In this document: one piece after another, positions 18,542-26,876 of the stretch
Position numbering within the stretch: position 1 is the first letter of the stretch
Layout of the letters: each line of letters opens with the position of its first letter
Assembly: GCA_033344875.1 (NCBI GenBank)
Contig: JAWPMO010000001.1
Coordinates: 1,575,595-1,639,594, forward strand
Source of the DNA: Ilumatobacteraceae bacterium
Lineage (GTDB): Bacteria > Actinomycetota > Acidimicrobiia > Acidimicrobiales > Ilumatobacteraceae
Direction of reading: 5' to 3'
DNA: 64,000 bases
Notes under the pieces: generated by a model
What the model saw: the letters and a program-made list of their open reading frames with translations, nothing else
Told to the model about the DNA's origin: nothing
Database searches by the model: none
Made by a program: the position numbers and the translations under genes

Positions 18542-19393
18542 TCAGCAGTCGGCAGACTCGGGGCGCGGCTCGTTGGCGAGGTCTTCGAGCTTCTTGATCC
18601 CGTCGCCCGCCTGGAAACGCATCGAGGTCCACGACCAACGCCGGTCGCCGACCCACGCCGTGAGGACCCGCCACAAGGCGATACCGGTCACGACCAGGAA
18701 CGCCGCGGCCGCTGCGTCGATCCACCAGTGGTTCGCGGTGGCGATGATCGCCAGCGTCATGAGCACCGGGTGGATGACCACGACCCATCGCCATCGCGAC
18801 GTCAACACCGACACGACCGCGATGGCTTCGATCATCGCCCATGCGAAGTGCAGCGACGGCATCGCCGCGATCTGGTTGGCCGCACCCTCGAGCGGGTTGG
18901 CCGGGTAGATCGCCGGACCGTACCGGGCCATGGTGTCGACGAATCCGTCCATCATGCGCGGCGGCGCGAGCGGGAACAGCAGGTGGATGATCAGACCGGT
19001 GAACGTCGAGAACGCCATCAGGTTGCGGAACGACCGGTACGCCTCGGAGTGGCGGAGGTACAGCCACAGCAAGAGCGCGATCGCCGCCGGGAAATGGAAC
19101 CAGATGTAGTAGTGGTTCAACATCTTGATGAAGTTCGGGTGGTCGAGGAGGAACCCCTGGAGGTTGTCTTCGAACGGCAGCCCGAGCCAGCTCTCGAAGC
19201 GGATGATGTCACGCGAGTTCGAGAATGCGGTCTGGAGATCGGTCCGGTTCAGCGTCCGGATCGATCGGTAGATCATCAACAGGCCGGCGACGATGCTGAT
19301 CTCGACCAGCATCTGGGCTCCGTAGCGGCTCCGCCACCAGGTCGCGAGAGGGCGACGCGTGCCCCCATCCTGCGACTCCGTTGCCGTCTCCAT
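18542..19393 (-). CDS. PAP2-superfamily membrane enzyme (inositolphosphotransferase-like)
   Basis: A 283-residue integral membrane protein with about six hydrophobic segments. The PAP2 signature residues appear as MPSLHFAWAM (motif 2) and NHWWIDAAAA (motif 3, His and Asp). The upstream RFESWLGLPFED segment is typical of the phosphatase/inositol-phosphoceramide-synthase-like subgroup. It probably acts on a lipid phosphate or transfers a polar head group at the outer membrane face. AGGGAG lies 6 bases before the ATG at 19393, which supports that start. It diverges from the DinB gene. Confidence 0.85.
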   Translation of the reverse strand: METATESQDGGTRRPLATWWRSRYGAQMLVEISIVAGLLMIYRSIRTLNRTDLQTAFSNSRDIIRFESWLGLPFEDNLQGFLLDHPNFIKMLNHYYIWFHFPAAIALLLWLYLRHSEAYRSFRNLMAFSTFTGLIIHLLFPLAPPRMMDGFVDTMARYGPAIYPANPLEGAANQIAAMPSLHFAWAMIEAIAVVSVLTSRWRWVVVIHPVLMTLAIIATANHWWIDAAAAAFLVVTGIALWRVLTAWVGDRRWSWTSMRFQAGDGIKKLEDLANEPRPESADC

Positions 19394-19480
19394 CGAACGC
19401 TCCCTGTCTGCCAACAGTACCCTCGTAACAACATCGACATACAGCACATTTCTTCCGGGATCGAGGTGCCAGTGGTCACA

Positions 19481-20029
19481 ATGAGCGCGAATTCAGGCAA
19501 CAACGACGTTCTTCACACTCCTGGCGCGCCGGTTGACCCCGATCGGACCGGCTCCGAACATGACATGCTCATGTCATTCCTCGACTACTTCCGGGTCGTC
19601 CTGGTCAGGAAATGTGCCGGATTGAACGCCGAACAGCTCCGAACGACCGTCGGCGAATCGACGCTCACACTCGGCCGACTGCTGCGCCACATGGCCTTCG
19701 TCGAGGACCACTGGTTCACGTACACGCTGCTCGGCGACGAACTCCCCGAACCCTGGCTCGGGGCCGACTGGGATGCGCAGCCCGATTGGGAGATGGACAC
19801 CGCTGACGACTGCACCCCCGTCGACCTGGCCGAGCGGTTCGACGAGGCCGTGGCCCGCAGCCGCGACGCGATCACCGGACTGGACCCCGACCACCCGGCC
19901 TCGCGCGAGAGCCCCTCCGGACCGACCAGCCTCCGGTGGATCCTCATCCACATGATCGAGGAGTACGCCCGCCACTGCGGCCATGCCGACCTCATCCGCG
20001 AGGCGATCGACGGCAACGTCGGCGACTGA
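19481..20029 (+). CDS. DinB/DUF664 family protein
   Basis: A 182-residue four-helix-bundle protein of the DinB/DUF664 superfamily. The metal-ligand histidines are in LLRHMAFVEDHWF and in HMIEEYARHCGHADLIRE, both hallmark segments. In actinobacteria many such proteins are thiol (mycothiol or bacillithiol) transferases, which is a possible but unproven role. The start is uncertain: ATG at 19481 has no good ribosome site, and the conserved part begins near MLMSFLDYFR. Confidence 0.8.
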   Translation: MSANSGNNDVLHTPGAPVDPDRTGSEHDMLMSFLDYFRVVLVRKCAGLNAEQLRTTVGESTLTLGRLLRHMAFVEDHWFTYTLLGDELPEPWLGADWDAQPDWEMDTADDCTPVDLAERFDEAVARSRDAITGLDPDHPASRESPSGPTSLRWILIHMIEEYARHCGHADLIREAIDGNVGD

Positions 20030-20095
20030 CGCCGCGAAGAAATTCAGACCGACGCGGAACGAAACCGACGAGGTGTGCGTCTGGAGGGCGTGACC

Positions 20096-20632
20096 ATGGT
20101 CGAACCGACATCGATCGACGGCGGCGCAAGCCGCGCGAGGACGAGTACCGACGTGCGCGATGTCCCGACCGTGCGCAGCTTCGAGGCGTTCTGCACCAAC
20201 GAAGCAGACCGATTGGCCCGCGCACTCGCGATCGCCCTCAACAACCGCGAACTCGGACGTGACGCCGCCGCCGAAGCGCTCACCCGAGCGTGGCCCCGAT
20301 GGGCCGAGATCTCCGAGTACGACAATCCGGCCGGCTGGGTCTACCGGGTCGGACTCAACTGGGGGCGCTCACGCCTCCGGCGCTGGCGACGCGAGACCAT
20401 CACCGAAGTGTTCGCCGAAGTGACGGAACCGGCACCCGACCCGGACGGCGCCATCGCCGACGCGTTGCGGAAGCTGTCGACCGAACACCGTGCCGTGGTG
20501 GTCGGCCGGATCTACCTCGACTGGTCGGAGGCCGACCTCGCGATCGCGCTCGGCATCCCCACCGGCACCGTCAAGAGCCGCCTCAGCAGGGCGCTCGCAC
20601 AACTCGAACAGCACCTGGGAGCATCATCATGA
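20096..20632 (+). CDS. ECF-type RNA polymerase sigma factor
   Basis: A 178-residue sigma-70-family factor of minimal ECF layout. Region 2 spans about 25-95 (SFEAFCTNEADRLARALA to the NPAGWVYRVGLNWGRSR segment), and region 4 about 120-170 ends in the helix-turn-helix IPTGTVKSRLSRAL. The ATG at 20096 has GGAGG 8 bases upstream. Its stop overlaps the start of the next gene (ATGA), so a regulator-partner relation with that membrane protein is likely. The promoter set it recognises is unknown. Confidence 0.88.
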   Translation: MVEPTSIDGGASRARTSTDVRDVPTVRSFEAFCTNEADRLARALAIALNNRELGRDAAAEALTRAWPRWAEISEYDNPAGWVYRVGLNWGRSRLRRWRRETITEVFAEVTEPAPDPDGAIADALRKLSTEHRAVVVGRIYLDWSEADLAIALGIPTGTVKSRLSRALAQLEQHLGASS

Positions 20633-22668
20633 GCGATCCGAGCCGATCCACCGGCCGCCTCCACGACGCGCTGCACGCCGCCGCCGACGAACTCGCACTC
20701 GACCCGATCGAGCCGACGGCCATCCGTGGCCGTGCGGCAACCCGCCGTCGCCGACGCCGGGCCGCCGTCGGCGGAGGCATCACCGTCGTCGCGATCGCGC
20801 TGGTCGGCGCCGTCGTCGCCAACCGCGACCTGGGCGACGACACCATCGAGTTCGCCAACCCGCCCGAGACCACCCAACCCGAGACCACCCAGCCCGATGG
20901 GTCCGGCGACCAGTCCGCTCCCGCCCCGGTCACGACGCCGATCACGACGCCGCCGACGTTGCCGCCGGCCGACACCGACCCCGTCTTCGACGGTGGTACC
21001 GACGCAACCGCTCCCGCCGGCGATCTCGTGCAACTCCTGCCGTGGCGCGACGGGTTCCTGCGGATCGCCGTGCTCACCGAACCGCAGCCACTCGGGCCGA
21101 TCCCCGAGGAGATCAGTGCGCTCTTCCCCGACGAGGTGCTCGCCCTGTTCCCCGACGGGCTCCCCCCGACCATCGAGGAGGCCACCGCCATCCTGAGCGA
21201 GGCCGGTCTGCTCGACGAGGTCACGGCCATCCTGTCCGAACACCCCGAGGCATCGGAGGCGATCTACGCGACCGAGGCACCGCCGTCCACCCTCGTCGCC
21301 GGCTTCACGACCGACGGGGCGTCGTGGACCACGTCGGAGATGACGATGCCCGGCGGGTACCCGGGAACCTTCACGGTCAGCGGCGACCGGTTGGTCACGT
21401 CGTCGACCGGGCCCGTCGGCGACGACGGCCAACTGGAGGTCACCGTCGCCTGGACCGACGACCTGGTCACCTGGAACGAGACGTCGATCGATGTCGTGGC
21501 CACGGAATCCGAGGTGACCCCGCCGTTCCACCAGGAGACGTACGTCAACTCGATCGCCGTCGCCGGCGACCGATGGGTCGCACGGGTCGAGCGACACGTG
21601 TGGGTCGACTACGAATCGCTCCTTCCGGCCGACGTCCGCGCCGAGTTGAACGACAGCCAGTTCGGCTACGGGATGTCGACGTCCGACACCGGCCTCACCA
21701 TCGACATCGAACGGGCGGACGGGCCACCACAGTCGTATGTCTTCACCTGGGTCGAACTCGGGTACGAGGACGACCCAGGTGTCGGCGTCGCCGACATCGA
21801 CTCGTCCCAGACGCTGCTCGTCGGCACGCTCGACGGAGGTGCCGAGGAGATCCCCGCCCCGGCCGGCGGGAACGCGTACGGCAACGTGATCGCCGGTGCG
21901 TCCGAGTTCTACCTCGTCGGCGAACACCTGTCGGCCAGCGCCGACGGACGCACGTGGAGCCGTGTCGACGGCGTGCCGTCCGACCGGTACGTCGCCTCGG
22001 TCGTGCCCCTGACGAACGGCGACCTGTTCATCATGGAAGCGTCGACGGGCAACGAAGCCTGGTTCCGGAGCGACGGCTCGTTCACCCAGGTCCAACTACC
22101 CGACCTGGGGCTCCCCTACGGACTCTGGAACTCGAACCCGACCGGTGCCTGGGTCGTCGACCTCGGCGACCAGGGCTACTTCGAGGAACCGGCCGAACCC
22201 ATCACGGTGGTCGTCGAGTACGAGGGCTACGAACTCGCTGTCACCGACGGACCGGACGGCAGCACGTACGAACTGGCCGACGCCACGACCGGCGAGATGA
22301 TCGTCGACGGTGTGGTCGGACCGGGCGGCGACGACCGGGACTCGATCTGGGAGTTCGACGAGGAGACGGGCACGACGACCGTCGTCATCCGCGACGCCGC
22401 CGGCGCCGAGGTCGTGCGCATCCCGGGCGCGCTGCTCACCGACGCCTACAACGCTGCGTACGAATCCAACTCCGGCTCCTCGGCCGGACCCGCCGACGAG
22501 TGGACGCCCGACTTCTGGCTCATCGCGACGGCGGACGGGGTCGACTGGCTCACGCTCGACCTCGCCGAGCCGACCCCTGACGGCGGCTCCTGGCCGACAT
22601 CGGCCGCCCGGAACGGGCGGACGGTGCTCTACCAGACCCCCGGCGGCTGGGCCACCGTCGAGCTCTGA
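20629..22668 (+). CDS. Single-pass membrane protein coupled to the sigma factor
   Basis: A 679-residue protein I do not recognise by family. About 46 cytoplasmic residues, including a RRRRRR run, precede one membrane segment (about 47-63). A Thr/Pro-rich linker and a large acidic extracellular part follow, with repeated short beta-type motifs (SADGRTWSRVDG, TDDLVTWNE, TTDGASWTT) that resemble sialidase-like Asp-box blades. The topology and the 4-base overlap with the sigma gene fit an anti-sigma or sensor role, but no zinc-binding anti-sigma motif is visible. The extracellular part could form a beta-propeller sensor. Confidence 0.7.
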   Translation: MSDPSRSTGRLHDALHAAADELALDPIEPTAIRGRAATRRRRRRAAVGGGITVVAIALVGAVVANRDLGDDTIEFANPPETTQPETTQPDGSGDQSAPAPVTTPITTPPTLPPADTDPVFDGGTDATAPAGDLVQLLPWRDGFLRIAVLTEPQPLGPIPEEISALFPDEVLALFPDGLPPTIEEATAILSEAGLLDEVTAILSEHPEASEAIYATEAPPSTLVAGFTTDGASWTTSEMTMPGGYPGTFTVSGDRLVTSSTGPVGDDGQLEVTVAWTDDLVTWNETSIDVVATESEVTPPFHQETYVNSIAVAGDRWVARVERHVWVDYESLLPADVRAELNDSQFGYGMSTSDTGLTIDIERADGPPQSYVFTWVELGYEDDPGVGVADIDSSQTLLVGTLDGGAEEIPAPAGGNAYGNVIAGASEFYLVGEHLSASADGRTWSRVDGVPSDRYVASVVPLTNGDLFIMEASTGNEAWFRSDGSFTQVQLPDLGLPYGLWNSNPTGAWVVDLGDQGYFEEPAEPITVVVEYEGYELAVTDGPDGSTYELADATTGEMIVDGVVGPGGDDRDSIWEFDEETGTTTVVIRDAAGAEVVRIPGALLTDAYNAAYESNSGSSAGPADEWTPDFWLIATADGVDWLTLDLAEPTPDGGSWPTSAARNGRTVLYQTPGGWATVEL

Positions 22669-22671
22669 GGC

Positions 22672-24120
22672 TCAGTCGGTACCCGGGCGACGCTCGGCCT
22701 CGCGGTCGGGGTCGCCCCGGTACCCGGGCGGGTACGTGGCAGCGAGTTCTTCGGGGGTCGGGTCGCGCCGCACCTGCGACTCGGGCGGCAACAGCGCCGA
22801 GATTGCCTTCATGATGCGCTTGGTGTCCTTGTCGAGGCTCTTGCCCTTCAGTTCGACCGGGTCGCCGACGGCCGCGAGCACGGTCGGCGCATCGGTGACG
22901 TTGAACACCTTCGGTACCCGGGAGGAGCGTGGCCAGACCTCTTCGGTGCCCCACAGGCCGATGGGGATGACCGGCGCACCGGTCATCTGCGCGAGTCGGG
23001 CGGCACCCCACCGTCCCTTGAGCTTCGGCTCGAAGAACGCCGGACCGCGGGGGATGGTGCCCTCGGGCATGATCGCGACCATCTCACCGGCACCGAGCGC
23101 CTCAGCGGCCAGTTGGAGCGGCTCGTCCGACCCGGTGCCGCGCTCGACGCGGATGCCGCCCATGGCGGAGGCGAGCGACCCGACGACGGGCACGTCGAAG
23201 ACCTCCTTCTTGCCGAGCGACCTGACCGTGCGTCCGGTCTTGGCGACGACCATCGAGATCACCATCGGATCGAAGTACGAGCGGTGGTTGGCGACGAGGA
23301 TGACGGGACCGGATGACGGGATCTTGGAGGTGCCCGTGATGCGGATGTCGGCGTAGGGCACCATCGAGGGACGGGAGAACGCGAGCGCGAGGCGTTGGAG
23401 CTCCATGCCGACGAGCGGCATCTTCTTCGCCCCGGGCGAGACCCCGAGGTCGATCGTCGGCCAACGTCGAGCGGCGGCCATGACCACCATCCGGGGGTCG
23501 GGGTTGACCACGACCGGGTGACCGACGGCGGCGAGGAGTGGCGTGTCGTACACGCTGTCGGAGTAGGCGTAGCTCTCGGCCAGGTCGATCCCGTGCTCGT
23601 CGGCCCACTCGCGTACCGCCGCCAGCTTGCCGGCCGACCAGACGAACGGCCCGACGAGGTCGCCGCTGTACGTGTCGTCGTCGTCGGTGACGCCGTACCT
23701 GGTCGCGACGACGCCGTCGAGACCGAGACGATCGGCGAACGGCTTGACGAGGTCGTACGGGGTGGTGGTGGCGAGCACGATCGGCCGGCCCTCGTCGCGG
23801 TGCATCGCGAACACCGACTCGGCGAAGGGCTGCACCAGGTCGACGAGGCGGTCGGCGACGCTGTCGGCCGCCTCGTGCACCGCAGCCCTCGAGCGACCCT
23901 TGGCGAAGTTGACCGCCTGCCGGGCGAGCGCCATCGACGGGAGCGTCTCGCCGACCGTGTTGAACAGCTGGTAGAGCAACTTCTCGCCGGGGATGTTGCG
24001 GCTGACCAGCCCGGCGGCCCGCATCGCGTCGGAGAACACCTCACCGCTCGCGCCCCGCAGCAGCGTGCGGTCGAGGTCGAAGAACGCTGCGCCGGTCGGG
24101 TCGGTCGATCGCTGGGCCAC
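22672..24120 (-). CDS. HAD-IB phosphatase / PlsC acyltransferase fusion
   Basis: A 482-residue two-domain protein. Residues 1-240 form a HAD-IB (SerB-like) domain with intact motif I FDLDRTL (Asp15, Asp17) and the SYAYSDSVYDTPLL acidic motif. Residues 250-460 form a PlsC acyltransferase with NHRSYFD (HX4D, near 284) and the PEGTIPRG motif. This fusion is common in actinobacteria and probably acts in phospholipid synthesis, with acylation of a glycerol-phosphate and removal of a phosphate. The GTG at 24120 lies 6 bases after TAGTCT on the minus strand, so the mRNA is probably leaderless. The 6C RNA gene lies just upstream on the same strand. Confidence 0.92.
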   Translation of the reverse strand: MAQRSTDPTGAAFFDLDRTLLRGASGEVFSDAMRAAGLVSRNIPGEKLLYQLFNTVGETLPSMALARQAVNFAKGRSRAAVHEAADSVADRLVDLVQPFAESVFAMHRDEGRPIVLATTTPYDLVKPFADRLGLDGVVATRYGVTDDDDTYSGDLVGPFVWSAGKLAAVREWADEHGIDLAESYAYSDSVYDTPLLAAVGHPVVVNPDPRMVVMAAARRWPTIDLGVSPGAKKMPLVGMELQRLALAFSRPSMVPYADIRITGTSKIPSSGPVILVANHRSYFDPMVISMVVAKTGRTVRSLGKKEVFDVPVVGSLASAMGGIRVERGTGSDEPLQLAAEALGAGEMVAIMPEGTIPRGPAFFEPKLKGRWGAARLAQMTGAPVIPIGLWGTEEVWPRSSRVPKVFNVTDAPTVLAAVGDPVELKGKSLDKDTKRIMKAISALLPPESQVRRDPTPEELAATYPPGYRGDPDREAERRPGTD

Positions 24121-24126
24121 ATCGGC

Positions 24127-24132
24127 AGACTA
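24127..24132 (-). promoter_or_regulatory. -10 box of HAD/PlsC gene (leaderless)
   Basis: TAGTCT on the minus strand is followed by 6 bases and the GTG start at 24120, with no Shine-Dalgarno sequence. Confidence 0.5.
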
Positions 24133-24173
24133 GGCCAAGGGTGTCGCCGACCGATACCGTCGAACGTCACCCG

Positions 24174-24296
24174 AAAACGGGAAACGCCCCGATGGGGGAT
24201 CGGGGCGTCTCAACCTGGAAATCCCGTTCGGTGGGGGACCGAACATGTTGGGATCTCCTCGAAGCGGAACATGGGGGGTGTTCTCGCGTCGTTCTG
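24174..24296 (-). ncRNA. 6C: 6C-type small RNA
   Basis: On the minus strand three hairpins follow one another, each with a C-only or nearly C-only loop. Hairpin 1 has arms at 24279-24283 and 24267-24271 and loop CCCCCCA. Hairpin 2 has perfect 7-bp arms at 24238-24244 and 24226-24232 and loop CCCCC. Hairpin 3 has a 10-bp stem between 24199-24208 and 24184-24193, loop CCCCC, and is followed by TTTCCCGTTTT, so it is the terminator. Two C-loop hairpins are the definition of the actinobacterial 6C RNA. No coding frame fits. In mycobacteria the 6C RNA (B11) lies, as I recall, next to a HAD/SerB-family gene; here it lies next to a HAD-IB fusion. The 5' end is estimated from the TACTTT box. Confidence 0.8.
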
Positions 24297-24302
24297 TTTG
24301 TG

Positions 24303-24308
24303 AAAGTA
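24303..24308 (-). promoter_or_regulatory. -10 box of the 6C RNA
   Basis: TACTTT on the minus strand lies about 20 bases before the first C-loop hairpin and would start transcription near 24296. A convincing -35 is not seen. Confidence 0.5.
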
Positions 24309-24370
24309 TGCACGCACTTCCAAGCATCTGACAAGTAGAACTCTCCGATACTTCACATCTGTTTTCGTGA

Positions 24371-24376
24371 TACCCT
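24371..24376 (+). promoter_or_regulatory. -10 box of LysR gene (leaderless)
   Basis: TACCCT is followed by 6 bases and the GTG start at 24383. No ribosome binding site is present. Confidence 0.45.
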
Positions 24377-24382
24377 CGGCGT

Positions 24383-25321
24383 GTGGATGTTCGACAGCTC
24401 TCGGCCATCGTGGCGGTCGCCGATCACGGCACCTTCTCCGCAGCGGCGCGGGCGCTCTACACCGTCCAGTCCAACGTCTCCGGCCACGTCGCCAAGCTCG
24501 AACGTGAACTGGGAGTCACGCTCGTCGACCGCGCCCACGGCGGCCTGACCGACGAGGGCGAGCGGGTCGTCGAGCGGGCCCGACGGGTGCTCCACGAGAT
24601 CGACGACATCTCCGCCGACATCGCCTCGCTCGACTCCGACGTCTCGGGCGATGCCCGCATCGGCGTGATCGGCACCACCGCCCGCTGGCTGATGCCCCAG
24701 CTGCTCGGGGCCGTCGCCGACCGACACCCCCGCGTCCATCCGATCGTCAGCGAGGGCAGCACGACGACGATCGTTCCCGGCGTGCTCTCCGGGCAACTCA
24801 ACGCGGCGATCATCCACCTCCCCATCGACGACCCGGAGTTGATCGTCGAGCCACTCTTCGCGGAAGACCTGATCCTCCTGGTCCATTCGTCGCACCCGCT
24901 CGCCGAACGCGACCACATGTCGCTGCGCGAACTCGAAGAGGTACCGCTCCTGCTCCCACCCAAGGGCGCCGCACTGCGTCGCGTGCTCGATCGGGCCGCC
25001 GGCAGCGTCGACGTGACGCTGCGCGCCCAAGCCGAGATCGACGGTGTCCGGCTGCTGGCATCGCTCGCGTTCGATGCGTACGGCGCCGCCATCGTGCCCG
25101 CCACCGCAGCCCCCAAGCAGATCGAGGGCGACTTCAAGCGGGTGATGGTGCCCGAACTCCCCCGCCGTGTCGTTGCATGGACCCGTCGACGTCGGCCGGG
25201 CCCGAGCGCCGCGACCAATGCAGTCGCCCTGATCCTGAACGAGGTCGTGCACGCTCACGCCGACGACCAACCCGGCGTCCACCTCACCACCGACACGTTC
25301 CCGCTGCACCGCAACGCGTGA
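24383..25321 (+). CDS. LysR-family transcriptional regulator
   Basis: A 312-residue LysR regulator. The N-terminal helix-turn-helix (about 1-60) contains GTFSAAARALYTVQSNVSGHV, the usual LysR recognition segment, followed by the linker helix and a two-lobe substrate-binding domain (about 90-295). The GTG start is placed by the HTH position and by the TACCCT box 6 bases upstream. The carboxyltransferase gene starts 31 bases downstream but has its own candidate promoter. The inducer is unknown. Confidence 0.93.
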   Translation: MDVRQLSAIVAVADHGTFSAAARALYTVQSNVSGHVAKLERELGVTLVDRAHGGLTDEGERVVERARRVLHEIDDISADIASLDSDVSGDARIGVIGTTARWLMPQLLGAVADRHPRVHPIVSEGSTTTIVPGVLSGQLNAAIIHLPIDDPELIVEPLFAEDLILLVHSSHPLAERDHMSLRELEEVPLLLPPKGAALRRVLDRAAGSVDVTLRAQAEIDGVRLLASLAFDAYGAAIVPATAAPKQIEGDFKRVMVPELPRRVVAWTRRRRPGPSAATNAVALILNEVVHAHADDQPGVHLTTDTFPLHRNA

Positions 25322-25338
25322 GCGCCCACGCGAGCGTC

Positions 25339-25344
25339 TAGTGT
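25339..25344 (+). promoter_or_regulatory. -10 box of carboxyltransferase gene (leaderless)
   Basis: TAGTGT is followed by 8 bases and the ATG at 25353. It supports that ATG over the in-frame GTG at 25341, which would lie inside the box. Confidence 0.4.
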
Positions 25345-25352
25345 CCGCGACG

Positions 25353-26702
25353 ATGTCGCTCGATGAACTGAACGTTGCGGCCGGGCTTCCCGGGCCGATC
25401 TCCGCACAGGTCCGCGTGATCGACGATCGCCGGGTGTCATGGGTCGAGTTCGACGCCGTCGAACCCGCTGCGCCGCTCACACAGGCGATGACCCAGACCT
25501 GGGAACGCGCCGCGATGACCGCCCTCGAGGAACAGATCCCCTTCGTCATGGTGATCAACTCCGCCGGCGCCGACATCGGCGAGGGCATCGCCGCACTCGA
25601 CGGCTGGGGACGCGTCGCTCGAGCCCTCACCCGCTGTTCCGGCAGGGTGCCGACGTTCGCGATCGTCGACGGCCCGGCCGTGTCGGGCCCCGCGCTCCTC
25701 CTCGGCCTCGTCGACTTCACGATCATGACGAACACCGCGTACGCGTTCGTCAACGGCCCGGTCATGGTGAAGCAGATCACCGGCATCGAGATCTCGAAGG
25801 ACGAGCTCGGCTCCGCAGCCTCGCTCGAACGCAACGCCGGTCTGCCGATCGCGATCGTGGCCGACCGCGAGGCCGGCGCCGAGCTGATCGAACAACTCCT
25901 GACCTACGTGCCCGATCACGCCGACGAGGAACCACCGTTCTCCCCCACCTCCGACCCGATCGAACGTCGCTGCCCCGAGGCCGGCGAACTGATCCCCGAA
26001 TCGTCGACCGGCAGCTACGACGTTCGTCAGGTGGCCGAGGCGATCGTCGACGAGGACTCGCTGCTCGAACTCCGCTCACGATGGGCCGGCAACGTCGTCA
26101 CCGCGTTCGCGACGGTGGCCGGGCAACCGGTCGGCATCGTCGCCAACCAGCCGATGAACCTGGCGGGGACGCTCGACATCCCCGCCTCGCAGAAGGCGGC
26201 TCGATTTGTCGCGTTCTGCGACGCCTTCAACCTCCCGCTGATCACGCTGGTGGACACCCCCGGCTTCTACCCGGGCAAGGACCTCGAGTGGCGGGGCATG
26301 ATCCGCCACGGGGCGCAGCTCGTCTACGCATACGGCCGAGCGACCGTGCCCCGTGTGTGCGTGATCCTGCGCAAGAGCTACGGCGGCGCGTTCATCGTCA
26401 TGGACTCCAAGACGATGGGGAACGACGTGTGCCTCGCGTGGCCGTGGGCCGAACTCGCCGTGATGGGCGCCGGCCAGGCCGCCGCCATCCTCCAGCGGCG
26501 GGCCACCGACGAGGAGCGCGCCGCGTTCGAGGTCGACTACGCCGAACGGCTCCTCAACCCCTACGTCGCCGCCGAGCGCGGCTACGTCGACGCGGTCATC
26601 GACCCGGCCGACACGCGACGCGAGATCGCCGGCGCACTCGAGATGCTCGCCAACAAGCGCGAGCGCCTCCCCCGCCGCAAACACGGCAACACGCCGCTGT
26701 GA
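25353..26702 (+). CDS. Carboxyl transferase domain protein (acyl-CoA carboxylase beta-like)
   Basis: A 449-residue protein with two crotonase-like lobes of the biotin-dependent carboxyltransferase family. The second lobe (about 215-440) is typical: NQPMNLAGTLDIPASQKAARF, LVDTPGFYPGKDLEW, RKSYGGAFIVM and AVMGAGQAAAIL. The first lobe (about 15-190) is shorter and more diverged, and the usual N-terminal segment of PccB/AccD proteins is missing, so the protein is 50-80 residues shorter than normal. No biotin carboxylase or biotin carrier gene is nearby. It may pair with a carboxylase encoded elsewhere or have taken another acyl-CoA role. Confidence 0.85.
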   Translation: MSLDELNVAAGLPGPISAQVRVIDDRRVSWVEFDAVEPAAPLTQAMTQTWERAAMTALEEQIPFVMVINSAGADIGEGIAALDGWGRVARALTRCSGRVPTFAIVDGPAVSGPALLLGLVDFTIMTNTAYAFVNGPVMVKQITGIEISKDELGSAASLERNAGLPIAIVADREAGAELIEQLLTYVPDHADEEPPFSPTSDPIERRCPEAGELIPESSTGSYDVRQVAEAIVDEDSLLELRSRWAGNVVTAFATVAGQPVGIVANQPMNLAGTLDIPASQKAARFVAFCDAFNLPLITLVDTPGFYPGKDLEWRGMIRHGAQLVYAYGRATVPRVCVILRKSYGGAFIVMDSKTMGNDVCLAWPWAELAVMGAGQAAAILQRRATDEERAAFEVDYAERLLNPYVAAERGYVDAVIDPADTRREIAGALEMLANKRERLPRRKHGNTPL

Positions 26703-26759
26703 CAGCGCGGCGCCGTGGGGTGCTGCGCACGGGTTCGGGCGGCACGTCGGACGGTCGGC

Positions 26760-26780
26760 GACGTTGATCCGATCAACGTC
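26760..26780. promoter_or_regulatory. 21-bp palindrome upstream of citrate synthase, likely operator
   Basis: Perfect 10-base arms GACGTTGATC and GATCAACGTC flank a single C at 26770. Downstream lie TTGAAG (26791) and TACATT (26816-26821) as a possible promoter with a rather long 19-base spacer. The palindrome would then sit just upstream of the -35, a usual place for an activator. A one-base loop makes an RNA hairpin terminator unlikely. Confidence 0.55.
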
Positions 26781-26876
26781 GTCCGTCTCGTTGAAGGCGG
26801 AGGTGGTCCGACCGATACATTGGATCCTCGGGGAGCAAGCCCCTGTCCCATTCGAGCGTGACACGAAGGAAGCAAC

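Noticed and set aside
20597-20606. GCACAACTCG inside the sigma factor gene, matching the arm of the palindrome family
   Set aside because: It is a single arm in conserved coding sequence (the ALAQLEQ helix) with no inverted partner, so chance.
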